A stretch of 64,000 nt of DNA from Lachnospiraceae bacterium (GCA_003507655.1 DNUZ01000024.1:216012-280011); one strand, 5' to 3'. Counted from the stretch's first letter, positions 1 to 9,521 are shown. Notes: generated by a model not told the origin, from the letters alone. Numbers and translations are program-made.

Positions 1-1
1 T

Positions 2-130
2 GAGCGTATCTTACATAGAAAGAAACAGGTTATGGCACCAGGTGAGATGGAGAACGTTGTTCTTAAGAAAGATCAGTTGGCTGCATTTGATGGCCTGAAC
101 ACCATTACAGTAAAACTTGAGGAGGCGTAA
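2..130 (+). CDS. C-terminal end of an upstream gene, probably an FAD-dependent oxidoreductase (partial)
   Basis: An open frame enters the window at base 2 and ends with TAA at 128-130, giving 42 residues that begin ERILHRKKQV. The gene runs off the left edge, so its catalytic domains are not visible. Its stop lies two bases before the start of the DUF1667 gene, and the ribosome binding site of that gene (GGAGG near 120) lies inside its last codons, so the two are one transcription unit. DUF1667 genes usually follow NAD(P)/FAD-dependent oxidoreductases of the glycerol-3-phosphate dehydrogenase type. The product name is inferred from that context only. Confidence 0.6.
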   Translation, partial: ERILHRKKQVMAPGEMENVVLKKDQLAAFDGLNTITVKLEEA

Positions 131-132
131 GA

Positions 133-498
133 ATGGAAACAATTAATTTAACATGTATCGGATGTCCGATGGGTTGTCCTCTTACTGTAACCATGGAGAA
201 TGGCGAGGTTAAGGATGTAACAGGAAATACTTGTAAACGTGGAGATGATTACGCTAGAAAAGAAGTAACCAATCCTACAAGAATTGTTACAAGTACTGTA
301 ATCTGCGAAGGCGGTAAAATTGATGCTGTATCTGTTAAAACAAAATCAGATATTCCAAAAGGCAAAATCTTTGATGTATGTCGTGCATTAAAGGGTGTTG
401 CTGTACCAGCTCCAGTTAAAATTGGTGATGTTATCATCAAAGATGTTGCAGGAACAGGCGTAGACATCATTGCTACAAAGCAGGTAGATAAAGCGTAA
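133..498 (+). CDS. DUF1667 CxxC-containing protein
   Basis: This 121-residue protein carries an N-terminal cysteine cluster (C8, C11, C15 and C34, in CIGCPMGC and NTCKRG), followed by a small domain with the KVDGIP-like segment SDIPKGKIFDVCRAL. This is the DUF1667 pattern, in which the cysteines are thought to bind a metal or Fe-S centre. The family normally accompanies an FAD-dependent oxidoreductase (GlpA/GlpB-like), so it may pass electrons or stabilise that complex; this role is inferred. The start follows GGAGG by 8 bases. It is the last gene of its operon: a palindrome and then a strong terminator lie downstream. Confidence 0.85.
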   Translation: METINLTCIGCPMGCPLTVTMENGEVKDVTGNTCKRGDDYARKEVTNPTRIVTSTVICEGGKIDAVSVKTKSDIPKGKIFDVCRALKGVAVPAPVKIGDVIIKDVAGTGVDIIATKQVDKA

Positions 499-504
499 AT
501 ATAT

Positions 505-519
505 GTGGGTTATACTCAC
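505..519. repeat. Short GTGAG-CTCAC type palindrome, copy 1
   Basis: GTGGG-TTATA-CTCAC followed by GATATAA. It is one of five similar small inverted repeats in gaps of this window; the 12-mer CTCACGATATAA recurs exactly at 1606-1617. Confidence 0.45.
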
Positions 520-534
520 GATATAACATATGCG

Positions 535-567
535 AAAGGGCGTGTCCATGTTGGACGCGCCCTTTTT
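535..567 (+). terminator. Rho-independent terminator after the DUF1667 gene
   Basis: AAAGGGCGTGTCC pairs with GGACGCGCCCTTT (one G-T pair) around a 5-base loop and runs into TTTTT. Confidence 0.9.
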
Positions 568-654
568 GACTCTATACTTTTTAAAAGAAGTCTGCTATAC
601 TAATCGTCAGAATTAAAAATAAGTACCAAAATAGCAATAAAAGAGGAGTATAAA

Positions 655-1554
655 ATGCAGAAGATAAAATGGAAGAATAGCGTGGCATTGCTGTTAGCAG
701 CATTTGTCTGGGGAGTTGCATTTGTGGCACAGAGTGTCGGTATGGATTATGTAGAACCGTTTACATTCAATGGCATTCGCTGTCTGATCGGAAGTCTGGT
801 ATTATTGCCATGCATTTTCCTTTTTGACCGGTTTAAGACCAGTGAAGAAAAAGAGGCTGTAAAAAACAGTCGTAAGACACTCTGGATTGGTGGTATTCTT
901 TGCGGAGCCATCCTTTTTGTGGCAACGAATGCACAGCAGATAGGAATACAGTATACTTCTGCCGGAAAAGCAGGTTTTATTACGGCATTGTACATTGTGT
1001 TTGTGCCGATTATTGGAATATTTTTAAAGAAAAAATGCAGTTGGAATGTCTGGGTCAGCGTAGTGATCGCAGTTATAGGATTTTATCTTTTATGTGTCAA
1101 AGATGGACTGAGTCTGTCAAAAGGTGATCTCTGGGTCTTAGTTTGTGCACTGGTTTTTCCATTTCATATCTGGACAGTAAACCATTTTGCACCAATGGTC
1201 GATGGTGTCAGATTGTCCTGTATACAATTTTTAGTCTGTGGAATCATCTCAGGGATCTGCATGTTCTTTACTGAAACACCGGACATCGGGAATATCCTAC
1301 AGGCATGGATGCCACTATTATATGCAGGAGTATTGTCCTGTGGTTTGGGATATACCTTACAGATTGTCGGACAAAAGGATTTTAATCCAACCATAGCGTC
1401 ATTGCTGATGAGTTTTGAATCAGTATTTTCCGTATTGGCAGGCTGGGTACTTTTAGGACAGGCATTGAGTACACGGGAGATCTTTGGCTGTGTGTTGATT
1501 TTTGCAGGAGTTATCTTAGCACAGATACCGATGAAAACCGGACAGAAAGAATAG
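655..1554 (+). CDS. DMT-superfamily EamA-type transporter
   Basis: The 299-residue product consists almost entirely of hydrophobic segments, about ten predicted membrane spans in two EamA repeats (residues about 8-140 and 155-292). The family signature at the start of the first repeat is visible (LLLAAFVWGVAFVAQ, then a proline-rich FNGIRCLIGSLVLLP segment). Family members export amino acids, nucleosides or other small metabolites by proton antiport; the substrate cannot be told from sequence. GAGGAG stands 8 bases before the ATG. It is monocistronic, set between the terminator at 535-567 and the repeat-rich gap after 1555. Confidence 0.88.
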   Translation: MQKIKWKNSVALLLAAFVWGVAFVAQSVGMDYVEPFTFNGIRCLIGSLVLLPCIFLFDRFKTSEEKEAVKNSRKTLWIGGILCGAILFVATNAQQIGIQYTSAGKAGFITALYIVFVPIIGIFLKKKCSWNVWVSVVIAVIGFYLLCVKDGLSLSKGDLWVLVCALVFPFHIWTVNHFAPMVDGVRLSCIQFLVCGIISGICMFFTETPDIGNILQAWMPLLYAGVLSCGLGYTLQIVGQKDFNPTIASLLMSFESVFSVLAGWVLLGQALSTREIFGCVLIFAGVILAQIPMKTGQKE

Positions 1555-1595
1555 AAACTATACAAGGGGAGCAAGCTATGGTATAATGAGTGCAA

Positions 1596-1610
1596 GCGAG
1601 TCATGCTCAC
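1596..1610. repeat. Short GTGAG-CTCAC type palindrome, copy 2
   Basis: GCGAG-TCATG-CTCAC directly behind a TATAATGAGTGCAAG block (1582-1596) that is matched exactly upstream of the ECF sigma gene at 22966-22980. A degenerate further copy follows at about 1628-1645 (GCAAGTCAACATGCTCAC). Confidence 0.45.
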
Positions 1611-1671
1611 GATATAATAATTAAAAGCAAGTCAACATGCTCACATGATGAAAGAACAATGAAATGATTGC

Positions 1672-1686
1672 GTGAGCTATATTCAC
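1672..1686. repeat. Short GTGAG-CTCAC type palindrome, copy 3
   Basis: GTGAG-CTATA-TTCAC followed by GATAAGTATAG, 31 bases before the small membrane protein gene. Confidence 0.4.
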
Positions 1687-1716
1687 GATAAGTATAGAAA
1701 GGTATGGTAGGAGCAT

Positions 1717-1860
1717 ATGCTGGAAGGAAACAATATTTTAATTTTTATGGGAATTATAGTTCTGCTTGTCATTGTGGCAACAGTTATTGCCGTAGTGTCT
1801 TCTGTCGCAGGAGCAGCGGCAGCCATTGTAGATGATGAAGACGGCGAAGAAAATGCTTGA
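1717..1860 (+). CDS. 47-residue single-span membrane protein, function unknown
   Basis: An ATG at 1717, preceded by GGTAGGAG, opens a 48-codon frame ending TGA at 1858-1860. The product begins MLEGNNILIFMG, has one continuous hydrophobic helix (residues about 7-38, ending in an alanine-rich stretch AGAAAAIV) and finishes with a strongly acidic tail DDEDGEENA. The layout predicts a short extracellular N-terminus and an acidic cytoplasmic tail or the reverse. I do not recognise a family. The TGA stop forms part of the TTGACA -35 box of the valS leader promoter, which argues that both ends are real. No function is proposed. Confidence 0.6.
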   Translation: MLEGNNILIFMGIIVLLVIVATVIAVVSSVAGAAAAIVDDEDGEENA

Positions 1861-1885
1861 CAATTTTTGCAGAACTCTATAAGAT
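1857..1885 (+). promoter_or_regulatory. Sigma-A promoter for the valS T-box leader
   Basis: TTGACA (1857-1862), 17-base spacer, TAAGAT (1880-1885). It overlaps the stop codon of the 47-residue ORF and sits just upstream of the T-box stem I. Confidence 0.6.
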
Positions 1886-1899
1886 AAAACATATTGAAA

Positions 1900-2191
1900 A
1901 GGTGTTGAGAAAGAGGAGTACACAGCACACCCTTGAAAGAGAGAATGGTTCATCGGCTGAAAGACCGTTTAAAGAAGGCGTTGTGGAAGGTAGCTTTTGA
2001 ACCGGAGAACTGAAAGTGTAGGAAAAATGGATTTGCAGGAGGTGCAAATATAAGAGATACGATAAGTAGGTTTTCACGTCTGGTCTGCGTTATAAGACCA
2101 AGAGATTGCCAATCATGATAAGAAGAGATTGGCGAAATAAGGTGGTACCGCGTAACAAAACGCCCTTTGCAGATTGCAAAGGGCGTTTTTT
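1900..2191 (+). promoter_or_regulatory. Valine T-box leader of valS
   Basis: This is a classical tRNA-sensing leader. Stem I starts at about 1904 with the AGTA of the specifier loop (1917-1920) and an AGAGA box (about 1939). A stem III hairpin TGGTCT/AGACCA lies near 2080-2102. The T-box proper, AAGGTGGTACCGCG, is at 2139-2152; its GGTG can pair with an uncharged tRNA 3' end. The competing terminator is ACGCCCTTTGCA/TGCAAAGGGCGT plus a T run at 2160-2191. After the GAAA of the specifier loop comes GTG (2016-2018), overlapped by GTA (2018-2020); both are valine codons, in agreement with the downstream gene. Which of the two is read is not certain. Confidence 0.93.
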
Positions 2192-2289
2192 AATCCACGG
2201 GAAAATAGTCGTGTCACGACTATTTTCATTAGATTCTATTAGAGAAAAAAGCAGACTGATCTGCTTGGTTGATAAAAAGGAGAGAGAAG

Positions 2290-4938
2290 ATGAGCAAAGA
2301 ATTAGCAAAGACATATGATCCGAAAGATATTGAGGATCGTCTGTACAAAAAATGGGAAGACAACAAGTATTTTCATGCGGAAGTAGACCGCAGTAAAAAG
2401 CCGTTTACAATTGTGATGCCGCCACCAAATATCACAGGTCAGTTACACATGGGACATGCATTGGATAATACAATGCAGGATATTCTGATCCGTTATAAGA
2501 GAATGCAGGGCTATAATGCACTGTGGCAGCCGGGAACAGACCATGCATCCATTGCAACGGAAGTCAAAGTCATAGAGTCTTTAAAAGAACAGGGCATTGA
2601 TAAAGATGAACTCGGAAGAGAAGGCTTTTTAGAAAAAGCCTGGGAATGGAAAGAGGAATATGGCGGACGTATCTTAAAGCAGTTAAAGAAAATGGGTTCT
2701 TCTGCAGACTGGGACAGAGAGCGTTTTACCATGGATGAGGGCTGCTCAAAAGCCGTAGAAGATGTATTTATCAAATTATTTGATAAAGGCTATATTTATA
2801 AGGGTTCCCGTATCATTAACTGGTGCCCGGTATGTCAGACTTCTATTTCTGATGCAGAGGTAGAACATGAGGAGCAGAACGGATTTTTCTGGCACATCAA
2901 TTATCCGGTAAAAGGAGAAGAAGGAAGATTCGTTGAAATCGCAACTACACGTCCGGAAACGTTATTAGGCGATACCGCAGTTGCCGTAAATCCGGAGGAT
3001 GAGAGATATCAGGATCTGATCGGTAAGACACTGATCCTCCCATTGGTAGGAAGAGAAATCCCGGTAGTAGCAGATGCTTATGTAGATAAAGAGTTTGGAA
3101 CAGGATGCGTAAAGATCACACCGGCTCATGACCCGAACGATTTTGAGGTAGGAAAACGTCATAACCTGCCGGAGATCAATGTATTAAATGATGATGCAAC
3201 CATTAATGCAAACGGTGGAAAGTATCAGGGCATGGATCGCTACGAAGCAAGAGAAGCCATGATCAAAGATTTAGACGAGCTTGGACTTTTGGTGAAAGTA
3301 GTACCTCATGCACATAATGTAGGAACACATGACCGCTGTAAAACAACGGTAGAACCGATGATCAAACAGCAGTGGTTTGTAAAAATGGATGAGATGATCA
3401 AACCGGCAGTAAAAGCAGTCAAAGAAGGAGAGATCAAGCTGCTACCGGAGAGAATGGATAAAATTTATTTTAACTGGACAGACAATATCCGTGACTGGTG
3501 TATTTCCAGACAGCTTTGGTGGGGACACCGGATCCCGGCATACTACTGTGCAGATTGTGGAGAATTTGTTGTTGCAAGAGAAAATCCGGGCAAATGCCCA
3601 AAATGCGGATGCACGCATATGACACAGGATGAAGATACTTTAGACACCTGGTTTTCTTCTGCACTCTGGCCGTTTTCCACACTCGGATGGCCGGATAAGA
3701 CCGAGGATTTGGATTACTTCTATCCAAATGATGTCTTAGTAACCGGATATGATATTATTTTCTTCTGGGTTATCCGCATGATCTTCTCTGGATATGAGCA
3801 GATGGGCGAGGCACCATTCCACACCGTATTATTCCATGGTCTGGTAAGAGATTCCCAGGGAAGAAAAATGAGTAAGTCCCTTGGAAACGGAATCGATCCA
3901 TTAGAAGTCATTGAGAAATACGGAGCAGATGCACTGCGTCTGACACTGATCACCGGAAATGCACCGGGAAATGATATGCGTTTTTACTGGGAGCGTGTAG
4001 AAGCATCCAGAAACTTTGCGAACAAAGTATGGAATGCCTCCCGTTTTATCATGATGAATATCGGAGATGAAAAATTAGAGACACCGGCTTTAGAGGATTT
4101 TACAACGGAGGACAAGTGGATCCTTTCAGCAGTGAACTCCCTTGCAAAAGAAGTAACGGAGAACATGGACAAATTCGAGCTTGGAATTGCCGTTCAGAAA
4201 GTATATGACTTCATCTGGGATGAGTTCTGTGACTGGTACATTGAGATCACAAAGACCAGAACTTATAAAAAAGAAGAAGATCCGAAGTCTGCAAAAACAG
4301 CAATGTGGACCTTAAAGACCGTACTGATCCAGGCATTAAAACTGTTACATCCATATATGCCGTTTATTACAGAGGAAATCTTCTGCACACTTCAGGAGGA
4401 AGAAGAGACCATTATGCTTTCAGAATGGCCAACCTTCAAAGAAGAGTGGAACTTCAAGGCAGAGGAAGAAGCAGTTGCCCATGTAAAAGATTTAGTAAAA
4501 GGAATCCGTAATACCCGCGCAGAGATGGATGTTCCGCCAAGCCGTAAAGCAAAAGTCTTTATCGTAACAGAGGACAAAGAGTTAGAAGAAATTTTTGCTT
4601 CTATGAAGACAGCATATGCGGCACTGATCAGTGCAAGTGAGATCCAGGTTCAGGATACAAAGGACGGTATTGGAGAAGATGCAGTATCCGTTGTGATCCC
4701 GGGTGCAGTAGTCTATATCCCGCTTGAGGATTTAGTAGATTTTGAAAAAGAAAAAGAGCGTCTGAAAAAGGAACAGGAGCGTCTGAAAAAAGAGTTAGCA
4801 CGTTCTAAGGGCATGCTCTCTAATGAAAAATTCTTAAGCAAAGCACCGGAAGCAAAGGTATTAGAGGAAAAAGAAAAACTTGCAAAATACGAGCAGATGA
4901 TGCAGCAGGTAGAAGAACGTCTGTCACAGATGAAATAG
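2290..4938 (+). CDS. valS: Valyl-tRNA synthetase
   Basis: The 882-residue class I synthetase charges tRNA-Val. The HIGH motif is HMGH at 53-56, preceded by PPPNITG, and KMSKS is at 526-530. The editing CP1 domain (about 200-390, with [13 protein letters not shown] and [19 protein letters not shown]) and a C-terminal coiled coil (about 810-882) rich in Lys and Glu are both intact. The length is normal. The frame is open upstream from a TTG at 2269, but AGGAG at 2278-2282 sets the start at the ATG at 2290. Expression is controlled by the T-box leader just upstream. Confidence 0.97.
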   Translation: MSKELAKTYDPKDIEDRLYKKWEDNKYFHAEVDRSKKPFTIVMPPPNITGQLHMGHALDNTMQDILIRYKRMQGYNALWQPGTDHASIATEVKVIESLKEQGIDKDELGREGFLEKAWEWKEEYGGRILKQLKKMGSSADWDRERFTMDEGCSKAVEDVFIKLFDKGYIYKGSRIINWCPVCQTSISDAEVEHEEQNGFFWHINYPVKGEEGRFVEIATTRPETLLGDTAVAVNPEDERYQDLIGKTLILPLVGREIPVVADAYVDKEFGTGCVKITPAHDPNDFEVGKRHNLPEINVLNDDATINANGGKYQGMDRYEAREAMIKDLDELGLLVKVVPHAHNVGTHDRCKTTVEPMIKQQWFVKMDEMIKPAVKAVKEGEIKLLPERMDKIYFNWTDNIRDWCISRQLWWGHRIPAYYCADCGEFVVARENPGKCPKCGCTHMTQDEDTLDTWFSSALWPFSTLGWPDKTEDLDYFYPNDVLVTGYDIIFFWVIRMIFSGYEQMGEAPFHTVLFHGLVRDSQGRKMSKSLGNGIDPLEVIEKYGADALRLTLITGNAPGNDMRFYWERVEASRNFANKVWNASRFIMMNIGDEKLETPALEDFTTEDKWILSAVNSLAKEVTENMDKFELGIAVQKVYDFIWDEFCDWYIEITKTRTYKKEEDPKSAKTAMWTLKTVLIQALKLLHPYMPFITEEIFCTLQEEEETIMLSEWPTFKEEWNFKAEEEAVAHVKDLVKGIRNTRAEMDVPPSRKAKVFIVTEDKELEEIFASMKTAYAALISASEIQVQDTKDGIGEDAVSVVIPGAVVYIPLEDLVDFEKEKERLKKEQERLKKELARSKGMLSNEKFLSKAPEAKVLEEKEKLAKYEQMMQQVEERLSQMK

Positions 4939-5066
4939 AGTGACAATTTAAAAGCATAACAATCGAATAACGAAAAATATTGCAAAATCAAGGGTTTTGT
5001 TATACTATAATAGTAAGATATGGGATACCAGATCCTGAATATGCAATAGAAAAGAGGTGACCGTCT

Positions 5067-6458
5067 ATGACTATCACAAAAAGGGAAGTACAGCCAAAAG
5101 CCCGCATCACCTATGACGAAATGGAAGCGTTTCTGACACTGCCGGTTCCAAAAGAAGGGGAAGAATATACTTTAGAGGAATTGCTTGCACTGTTAGAAAA
5201 GAATCAGATCCGTCATGGGATTGAGCAGGAGACTTTAAGAAAAATGCTCCGGGAGAGGATCTACAATAAAGAGGTCTGTATCGCAGTTGGAACTCCTGTG
5301 GTAGATGGAATAGACGGTCATTTTGATTATCATTTTAACAATAATTTCAGTAAAAAACCGAAGATCCGTCCGGACGGAAGTGTGGATTACTGGAGTATCA
5401 ACATGGTAGAGCCTGTGGAAAAAGGACAGGTAATCGCTATTTATAAGCCACCGGTTCCGGGAGAAGATGGAATGACCGTCAAAGGCAGACCACTGCCGGC
5501 AAAGAGAGCGAGGGAACTTCCGCCATTAAAAGGACGCGGATTTACCAGACAGGAAGATGGAAATACCTATACCTCGAATATGGATGGCAAGATCGATATG
5601 GAGAATGACAGGATCACCATTTCTCAGGTATATGAAATCTTTGGAAATGCGGATCTTTCCGTTGGAAATATTAATTTTGTCGGTGATGTAGTGGTCCATG
5701 GAAATGTGACAGCGGGAGCAAGTGTCCGTGCGACCGGCACGGTAACGATCGATGGTGTGGTAGAATCTGCGGATATTACGGCAGATGGCGATATTGTATT
5801 GCGAAGCGGAATGTTAGGAGGAAGCAAGGCAGTCCTTACAACAAAAGCCAACTTATATGCAAAATTTGTGGAATATGCAAAAGTAGATGTCAGAGGAAGT
5901 ATTGAAGCGGATGCGTTTGTCGGATGTGAGATAACCTGTGGAGATGAGATTGTTCTGAATGGAAAAAAGAGCAGGATCATCGGAGGAAATGTATTTGCAG
6001 TCCGCGGAATAGAAGCACTGGTATTAGGAAGTCCCGGCGAAGTTGCAACCTCTATAAGAGTCGGAGTGCGGGAAGAAGTCCTTCATCAGATCAAAGAATT
6101 AGAGAAAAAGGTGGAGACGCATCAGGAGAATATTACAAAGATAGAAGCCGGACTTGCAAATTTTGAAAGACTTGGAAAAGAGCGTGGTATTGATTACAAG
6201 GACGACCCAAGGAGAACAGAACTTTTGCGTGTAAAGATCCAGGAGATTGCCGCAATGGCAGCCGAAAAGACAGAGCTGGAAGGTTTGCAGCGGGAAGTAG
6301 AAGAAGCACAGAATGCATCCGTCAAGGCACAAAAGGCAGTATATCCGGGTGTGTCTATCGGAATTGATGAATTAAAAATTTCCGTGCAGGATATGCAGGA
6401 ACGGGTACAGTTTGTGAAAAGTGTCGATAAAATCCTAATGATGCGGATAGAAGAATAA
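5067..6458 (+). CDS. DUF342 (FapA-like) protein
   Basis: The 463-residue protein matches the DUF342/FapA layout: an N-terminal alpha-beta region (about 1-95), a PxxGxDGxxVxG motif (VPGEDGMTVKGRPLPAK, about 130-150), a right-handed beta-helix of short repeats (about 185-325, such as GNINFVGDVVVHGNV and SADITADGDIVL), and a C-terminal coiled coil (about 335-430). Members are linked to flagellar assembly or to polar localisation in other bacteria, but no flagellar gene is nearby, so the role here is open. GAGGTGA precedes the ATG. It stands alone and is followed by a terminator. Confidence 0.85.
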   Translation: MTITKREVQPKARITYDEMEAFLTLPVPKEGEEYTLEELLALLEKNQIRHGIEQETLRKMLRERIYNKEVCIAVGTPVVDGIDGHFDYHFNNNFSKKPKIRPDGSVDYWSINMVEPVEKGQVIAIYKPPVPGEDGMTVKGRPLPAKRARELPPLKGRGFTRQEDGNTYTSNMDGKIDMENDRITISQVYEIFGNADLSVGNINFVGDVVVHGNVTAGASVRATGTVTIDGVVESADITADGDIVLRSGMLGGSKAVLTTKANLYAKFVEYAKVDVRGSIEADAFVGCEITCGDEIVLNGKKSRIIGGNVFAVRGIEALVLGSPGEVATSIRVGVREEVLHQIKELEKKVETHQENITKIEAGLANFERLGKERGIDYKDDPRRTELLRVKIQEIAAMAAEKTELEGLQREVEEAQNASVKAQKAVYPGVSIGIDELKISVQDMQERVQFVKSVDKILMMRIEE

Positions 6459-6536
6459 TTTGTCTAAGGAACTCGGATCCTGCGATGAGTTTTCCGGGTG
6501 CAGGTATTGCAAAATAAGTCAAAGAAATATATGATA

Positions 6537-6567
6537 AAGGAAGTCTGTAGGACAGGCTTCCTTTTTT
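6537..6567 (+). terminator. Rho-independent terminator after the DUF342 gene
   Basis: GGAAGTCTGT/ACAGGCTTCC hairpin with a 3-base loop, followed by a T run. Confidence 0.85.
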
Positions 6568-6589
6568 AGATTTAGGAAAGGCTGATAAA

Positions 6590-7891
6590 ATGAAAATGAC
6601 ATATGAACAGGCAGTTTCATATCTTTATGAGATACCAAAGTTTACGAAAAAAAACGGATTAGAGCATACAAAGGAGCTGTTGCGGAGGCTAGACATCCGC
6701 GAGGAAAATTTTAAGATCATCCATGTGGCGGGAAGCAATGGAAAAGGTAGTGTCTGTCGAGCCATCAGCGAAGTGTTAACGGAGAATCAGAAAAGCAATG
6801 GATTGTTTATTTCACCACATTTAGTAAGAATGGAAGAGCGTTTTTGTATCAATGGAAAAATGTGCTCTGTGGAGGAATTTTTAGAGGCATTTCACTGTGT
6901 CTATGAAGTCGTAGAACGAATGCAAAAAGAAGGACTTGCACATCCGACTTTTTTTGAATATCTCTTTGGAATGGGAATGTGGATCTTTCAAAAAAAACGG
7001 GTGGAATATCTGGTGCTAGAGACAGGACTAGGAGGCAGGCTCGATTGCACCAACGTTTTTACGCATCCACTGTTAACGATCATTACCTCGATCAGTTTAG
7101 AGCATACCGAGTATCTGGGAGATACGATTGAAAAAATTGCGGCAGAAAAAGCAGGGATCATCAAGCAGGGAGTACCGGTACTCTATGATGCCGGCAATGA
7201 GAAAGCAGATCAGGTAATCAGCACAAAGGCATCGGCATGTCAGGCAAAAATTTATCCGGTACATAGAAATTCCTTAAAATTTCCTAAATTTAATGGGAAA
7301 TATATTGATTTTTATTTTCAATGTGACTATGATGTAGATACGAAAATTTCGATTCCGTTTGCAGCACCATATCAGATGATGAATATGACACTGGCATATC
7401 AGGCGATGAGGATGTTAGAACCGGAAACAGGTATAAAAAAAGAAGAGATTCTAAAAGGAATCCGAAATACCAGATGGCAGGGAAGAATGCAGGAGGTCGG
7501 AGAAAATATTTATTTTGACGGTGCACACAATGTGGCAGGGATTCATGCATTTTTAGATTCCGTTGCATTAATACGACCCCAGAATCCGATATTGCTGTTT
7601 TCGATGGTATCGGATAAGGACTATGAAAAAGCCATACAGCTTTTAGCCGAGAGGGGACAATGGGAACAAGTCATTGTGACCACGATTTCAGACAAGCGCG
7701 GCATTCCGGCAGAAGACATTGCCAGGATATTTTCCCATTTCGGACAGCAGGCTGTCGTAATTGAGGACAGCAGAAAAGCCTATGAATGGGCATTAAAAGG
7801 TAAGAAACGGGGACAGGCATTGTTTTGTACCGGTTCATTATATTTTATAGGAGAGTTATTAGAGATTACAGGAGGTAAGAACAGTGATTGA
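6590..7891 (+). CDS. folC: Folylpolyglutamate synthase / dihydrofolate synthase
   Basis: The 433-residue product is a Mur-ligase-like enzyme that adds glutamate to folates with ATP. The P-loop GSNGKGS is at residues 48-54, followed by the family's SPHLVRMEERFCING segment, the ETGLGGRLDCTN metal/ATP region and the conserved YFDGAHN of the C-terminal domain. The length is normal. AGGAAAGG lies before the ATG, and a second in-frame ATG is two codons on. The 3' end overlaps the start of a 47-codon gene by 8 bases, so folC heads a tightly coupled trio. No dihydropteroate synthesis genes are adjacent. Confidence 0.95.
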   Translation: MKMTYEQAVSYLYEIPKFTKKNGLEHTKELLRRLDIREENFKIIHVAGSNGKGSVCRAISEVLTENQKSNGLFISPHLVRMEERFCINGKMCSVEEFLEAFHCVYEVVERMQKEGLAHPTFFEYLFGMGMWIFQKKRVEYLVLETGLGGRLDCTNVFTHPLLTIITSISLEHTEYLGDTIEKIAAEKAGIIKQGVPVLYDAGNEKADQVISTKASACQAKIYPVHRNSLKFPKFNGKYIDFYFQCDYDVDTKISIPFAAPYQMMNMTLAYQAMRMLEPETGIKKEEILKGIRNTRWQGRMQEVGENIYFDGAHNVAGIHAFLDSVALIRPQNPILLFSMVSDKDYEKAIQLLAERGQWEQVIVTTISDKRGIPAEDIARIFSHFGQQAVVIEDSRKAYEWALKGKKRGQALFCTGSLYFIGELLEITGGKNSD

Positions 7892-8027
7892 TTTTGAAGA
7901 AGAGTTAAAGAAATTTCAGCCAAGCCTTGAGGTGGAAGAGGCAGAGGAAGCTATTTACAATCAGGATCTGACAGATATGACAGACATCTTAAAAGAAATG
8001 CTTAAAGATATGAAAGGAACAGTATAA
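7884..8027 (+). CDS. 47-residue acidic protein of unknown function between folC and the TPR gene
   Basis: A GTG at 7884 with GGAGGTAAG just upstream (7871-7879) opens a 48-codon frame ending TAA at 8025-8027. The product, beginning MIDFEEELKKFQ, is strongly acidic, and its second half (DMTDILKEMLKDM) looks like an amphipathic helix. It overlaps the folC stop by 8 bases, and its own stop overlaps the ATG of the next gene (TAATG), so translational coupling on both sides supports that it is made. No family is recognised and no function is claimed. Confidence 0.75.
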   Translation: MIDFEEELKKFQPSLEVEEAEEAIYNQDLTDMTDILKEMLKDMKGTV

Positions 8028-9499
8028 TGGAATGTTATCGATGCGGAGCAACGCTTGGCAGAGAATCCTTTTGTCCAAGCTGTGGCACAGATGTAAAAGT
8101 ATATAAAAAGATCATGCAGACATCGAATGCATATTATAATCAGGCACTTTCACGGGCAGGTGTCAGGGATCTGTCGGGAGCAGTGGAGAGCCTGAAAAAG
8201 AGTCTGCGTTTTAACAAAAAGAATATTCAGGCAAGAAACCTGTTAGGACTGGTATATTTTGAGATGGGAGAGACCGTATCTGCGCTTAGTGAGTGGGTCA
8301 TCAGTAAGAATTTTAAACCGGAGAATAATATTGCCGGGGAGTACTTAGATGAGATCCAAAAGAACAGAGCCAGATTAGAATCGATCAACCAGACGATCAA
8401 GAAATATAATCAGGCATTGCTGTACTGTCATCAGGACAGCAGGGATATGGCGATCATCCAGTTGAAAAAGGTGCTTTCCATGAACCCTAAGATGGTACAG
8501 GGACATCAGTTGTTAGGTCTGCTCTATTTAGAGGAAGGCAATTACGAGCAGGCAGCCAAGGCATTAGAAAAAGCACATGCCATTGATACGAACAATACCA
8601 CAACACTTCGTTATATGAAGGAGTTAGATGACCGTGCAAAAGCATCGGGAACGACGTTAAAGGACAAAAATAAAAAGACGGTTTCCTATCAGAGTGGAAA
8701 CGATACGATCATCCGTCCGGTTTCTAATTTTAAGGAGAGCAGTTCCGGTTCTACGGTATTAAATATTGCGATCGGTCTGATCGTAGGAGTGCTGATCACC
8801 TGCTTTTTAGTAGTTCCGGGAGTTAGACAGAGTGCGAAATCCAATGCAAAGAACGAGGTGTTACAGGCAAATGATTCCCTTTCATCAAAGAATCAGGAAA
8901 TCAAGACACTGCAGGCAAAAGTAGATGAACTGAATGGAAAGATTTCAGACGAGCAGAACAGTGCGGACAGTGCCGATGGAAAAGTGGCAACTTATCAACA
9001 GCTTTTAACTGCTTATGCAGCATATCGTGATGGCAATAAGACAGCGGCAGGAGATGCCCTTGGCAATGTAAATGCGGAATATTTAGATGACGAGTCAAAG
9101 AAGATCTACGATGCAGTTAACAGTGAAGTGAACAGCGAGTATTTAGCTTCTACCTATCAGGATGCTTACCAGAAATACAGCAGCCTGAACTATGCAGAAG
9201 CGGCAGCAGGCTTCCAGAAGATCATCGATATGGATGAGAACTATCATGACGGTTATGCACTGTATTACCTTGCACAGTCCTATCGCAAGAATAACGATAT
9301 TGACAATGCAAGAACTTACTACCAGAAGGTGGTGGAATTATATCCGAATACGGAGCGTTCCTCAAGAGCACAGAAATATTTAGATGAATTTGGTACAGCG
9401 GAAGCGGACCCAGCAAATCCGGATGATGCAGCGGATGAAAATACAAGAGATACAACAACTGGAGATACCGGTAATACGGATATTCCGGGAATTGAATAG
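8027..9499 (+). CDS. Membrane-anchored zinc-ribbon and TPR protein
   Basis: The 490-residue protein starts with a zinc ribbon (C3, C6, C16, C19 in CYRCG and FCPSCG). Cytoplasmic TPR repeats follow (about 27-205, for example NIQARNLLGLVYFEMGETVSALSEW). A single membrane span lies at about 245-265 (LNIAIGLIVGVLITCFLVV), then a coiled coil (about 275-310) and a second TPR pair (about 375-460). The Asp/Thr-rich tail looks disordered. The layout places one TPR array on each side of the membrane, which suggests a scaffold that links cytoplasmic and external partners; this is inference. The start is coupled to the 47-codon ORF by TAATG. Confidence 0.82.
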   Translation: MECYRCGATLGRESFCPSCGTDVKVYKKIMQTSNAYYNQALSRAGVRDLSGAVESLKKSLRFNKKNIQARNLLGLVYFEMGETVSALSEWVISKNFKPENNIAGEYLDEIQKNRARLESINQTIKKYNQALLYCHQDSRDMAIIQLKKVLSMNPKMVQGHQLLGLLYLEEGNYEQAAKALEKAHAIDTNNTTTLRYMKELDDRAKASGTTLKDKNKKTVSYQSGNDTIIRPVSNFKESSSGSTVLNIAIGLIVGVLITCFLVVPGVRQSAKSNAKNEVLQANDSLSSKNQEIKTLQAKVDELNGKISDEQNSADSADGKVATYQQLLTAYAAYRDGNKTAAGDALGNVNAEYLDDESKKIYDAVNSEVNSEYLASTYQDAYQKYSSLNYAEAAAGFQKIIDMDENYHDGYALYYLAQSYRKNNDIDNARTYYQKVVELYPNTERSSRAQKYLDEFGTAEADPANPDDAADENTRDTTTGDTGNTDIPGIE

Positions 9500-9521
9500 T
9501 GGTACAATATAGGAACAATAC

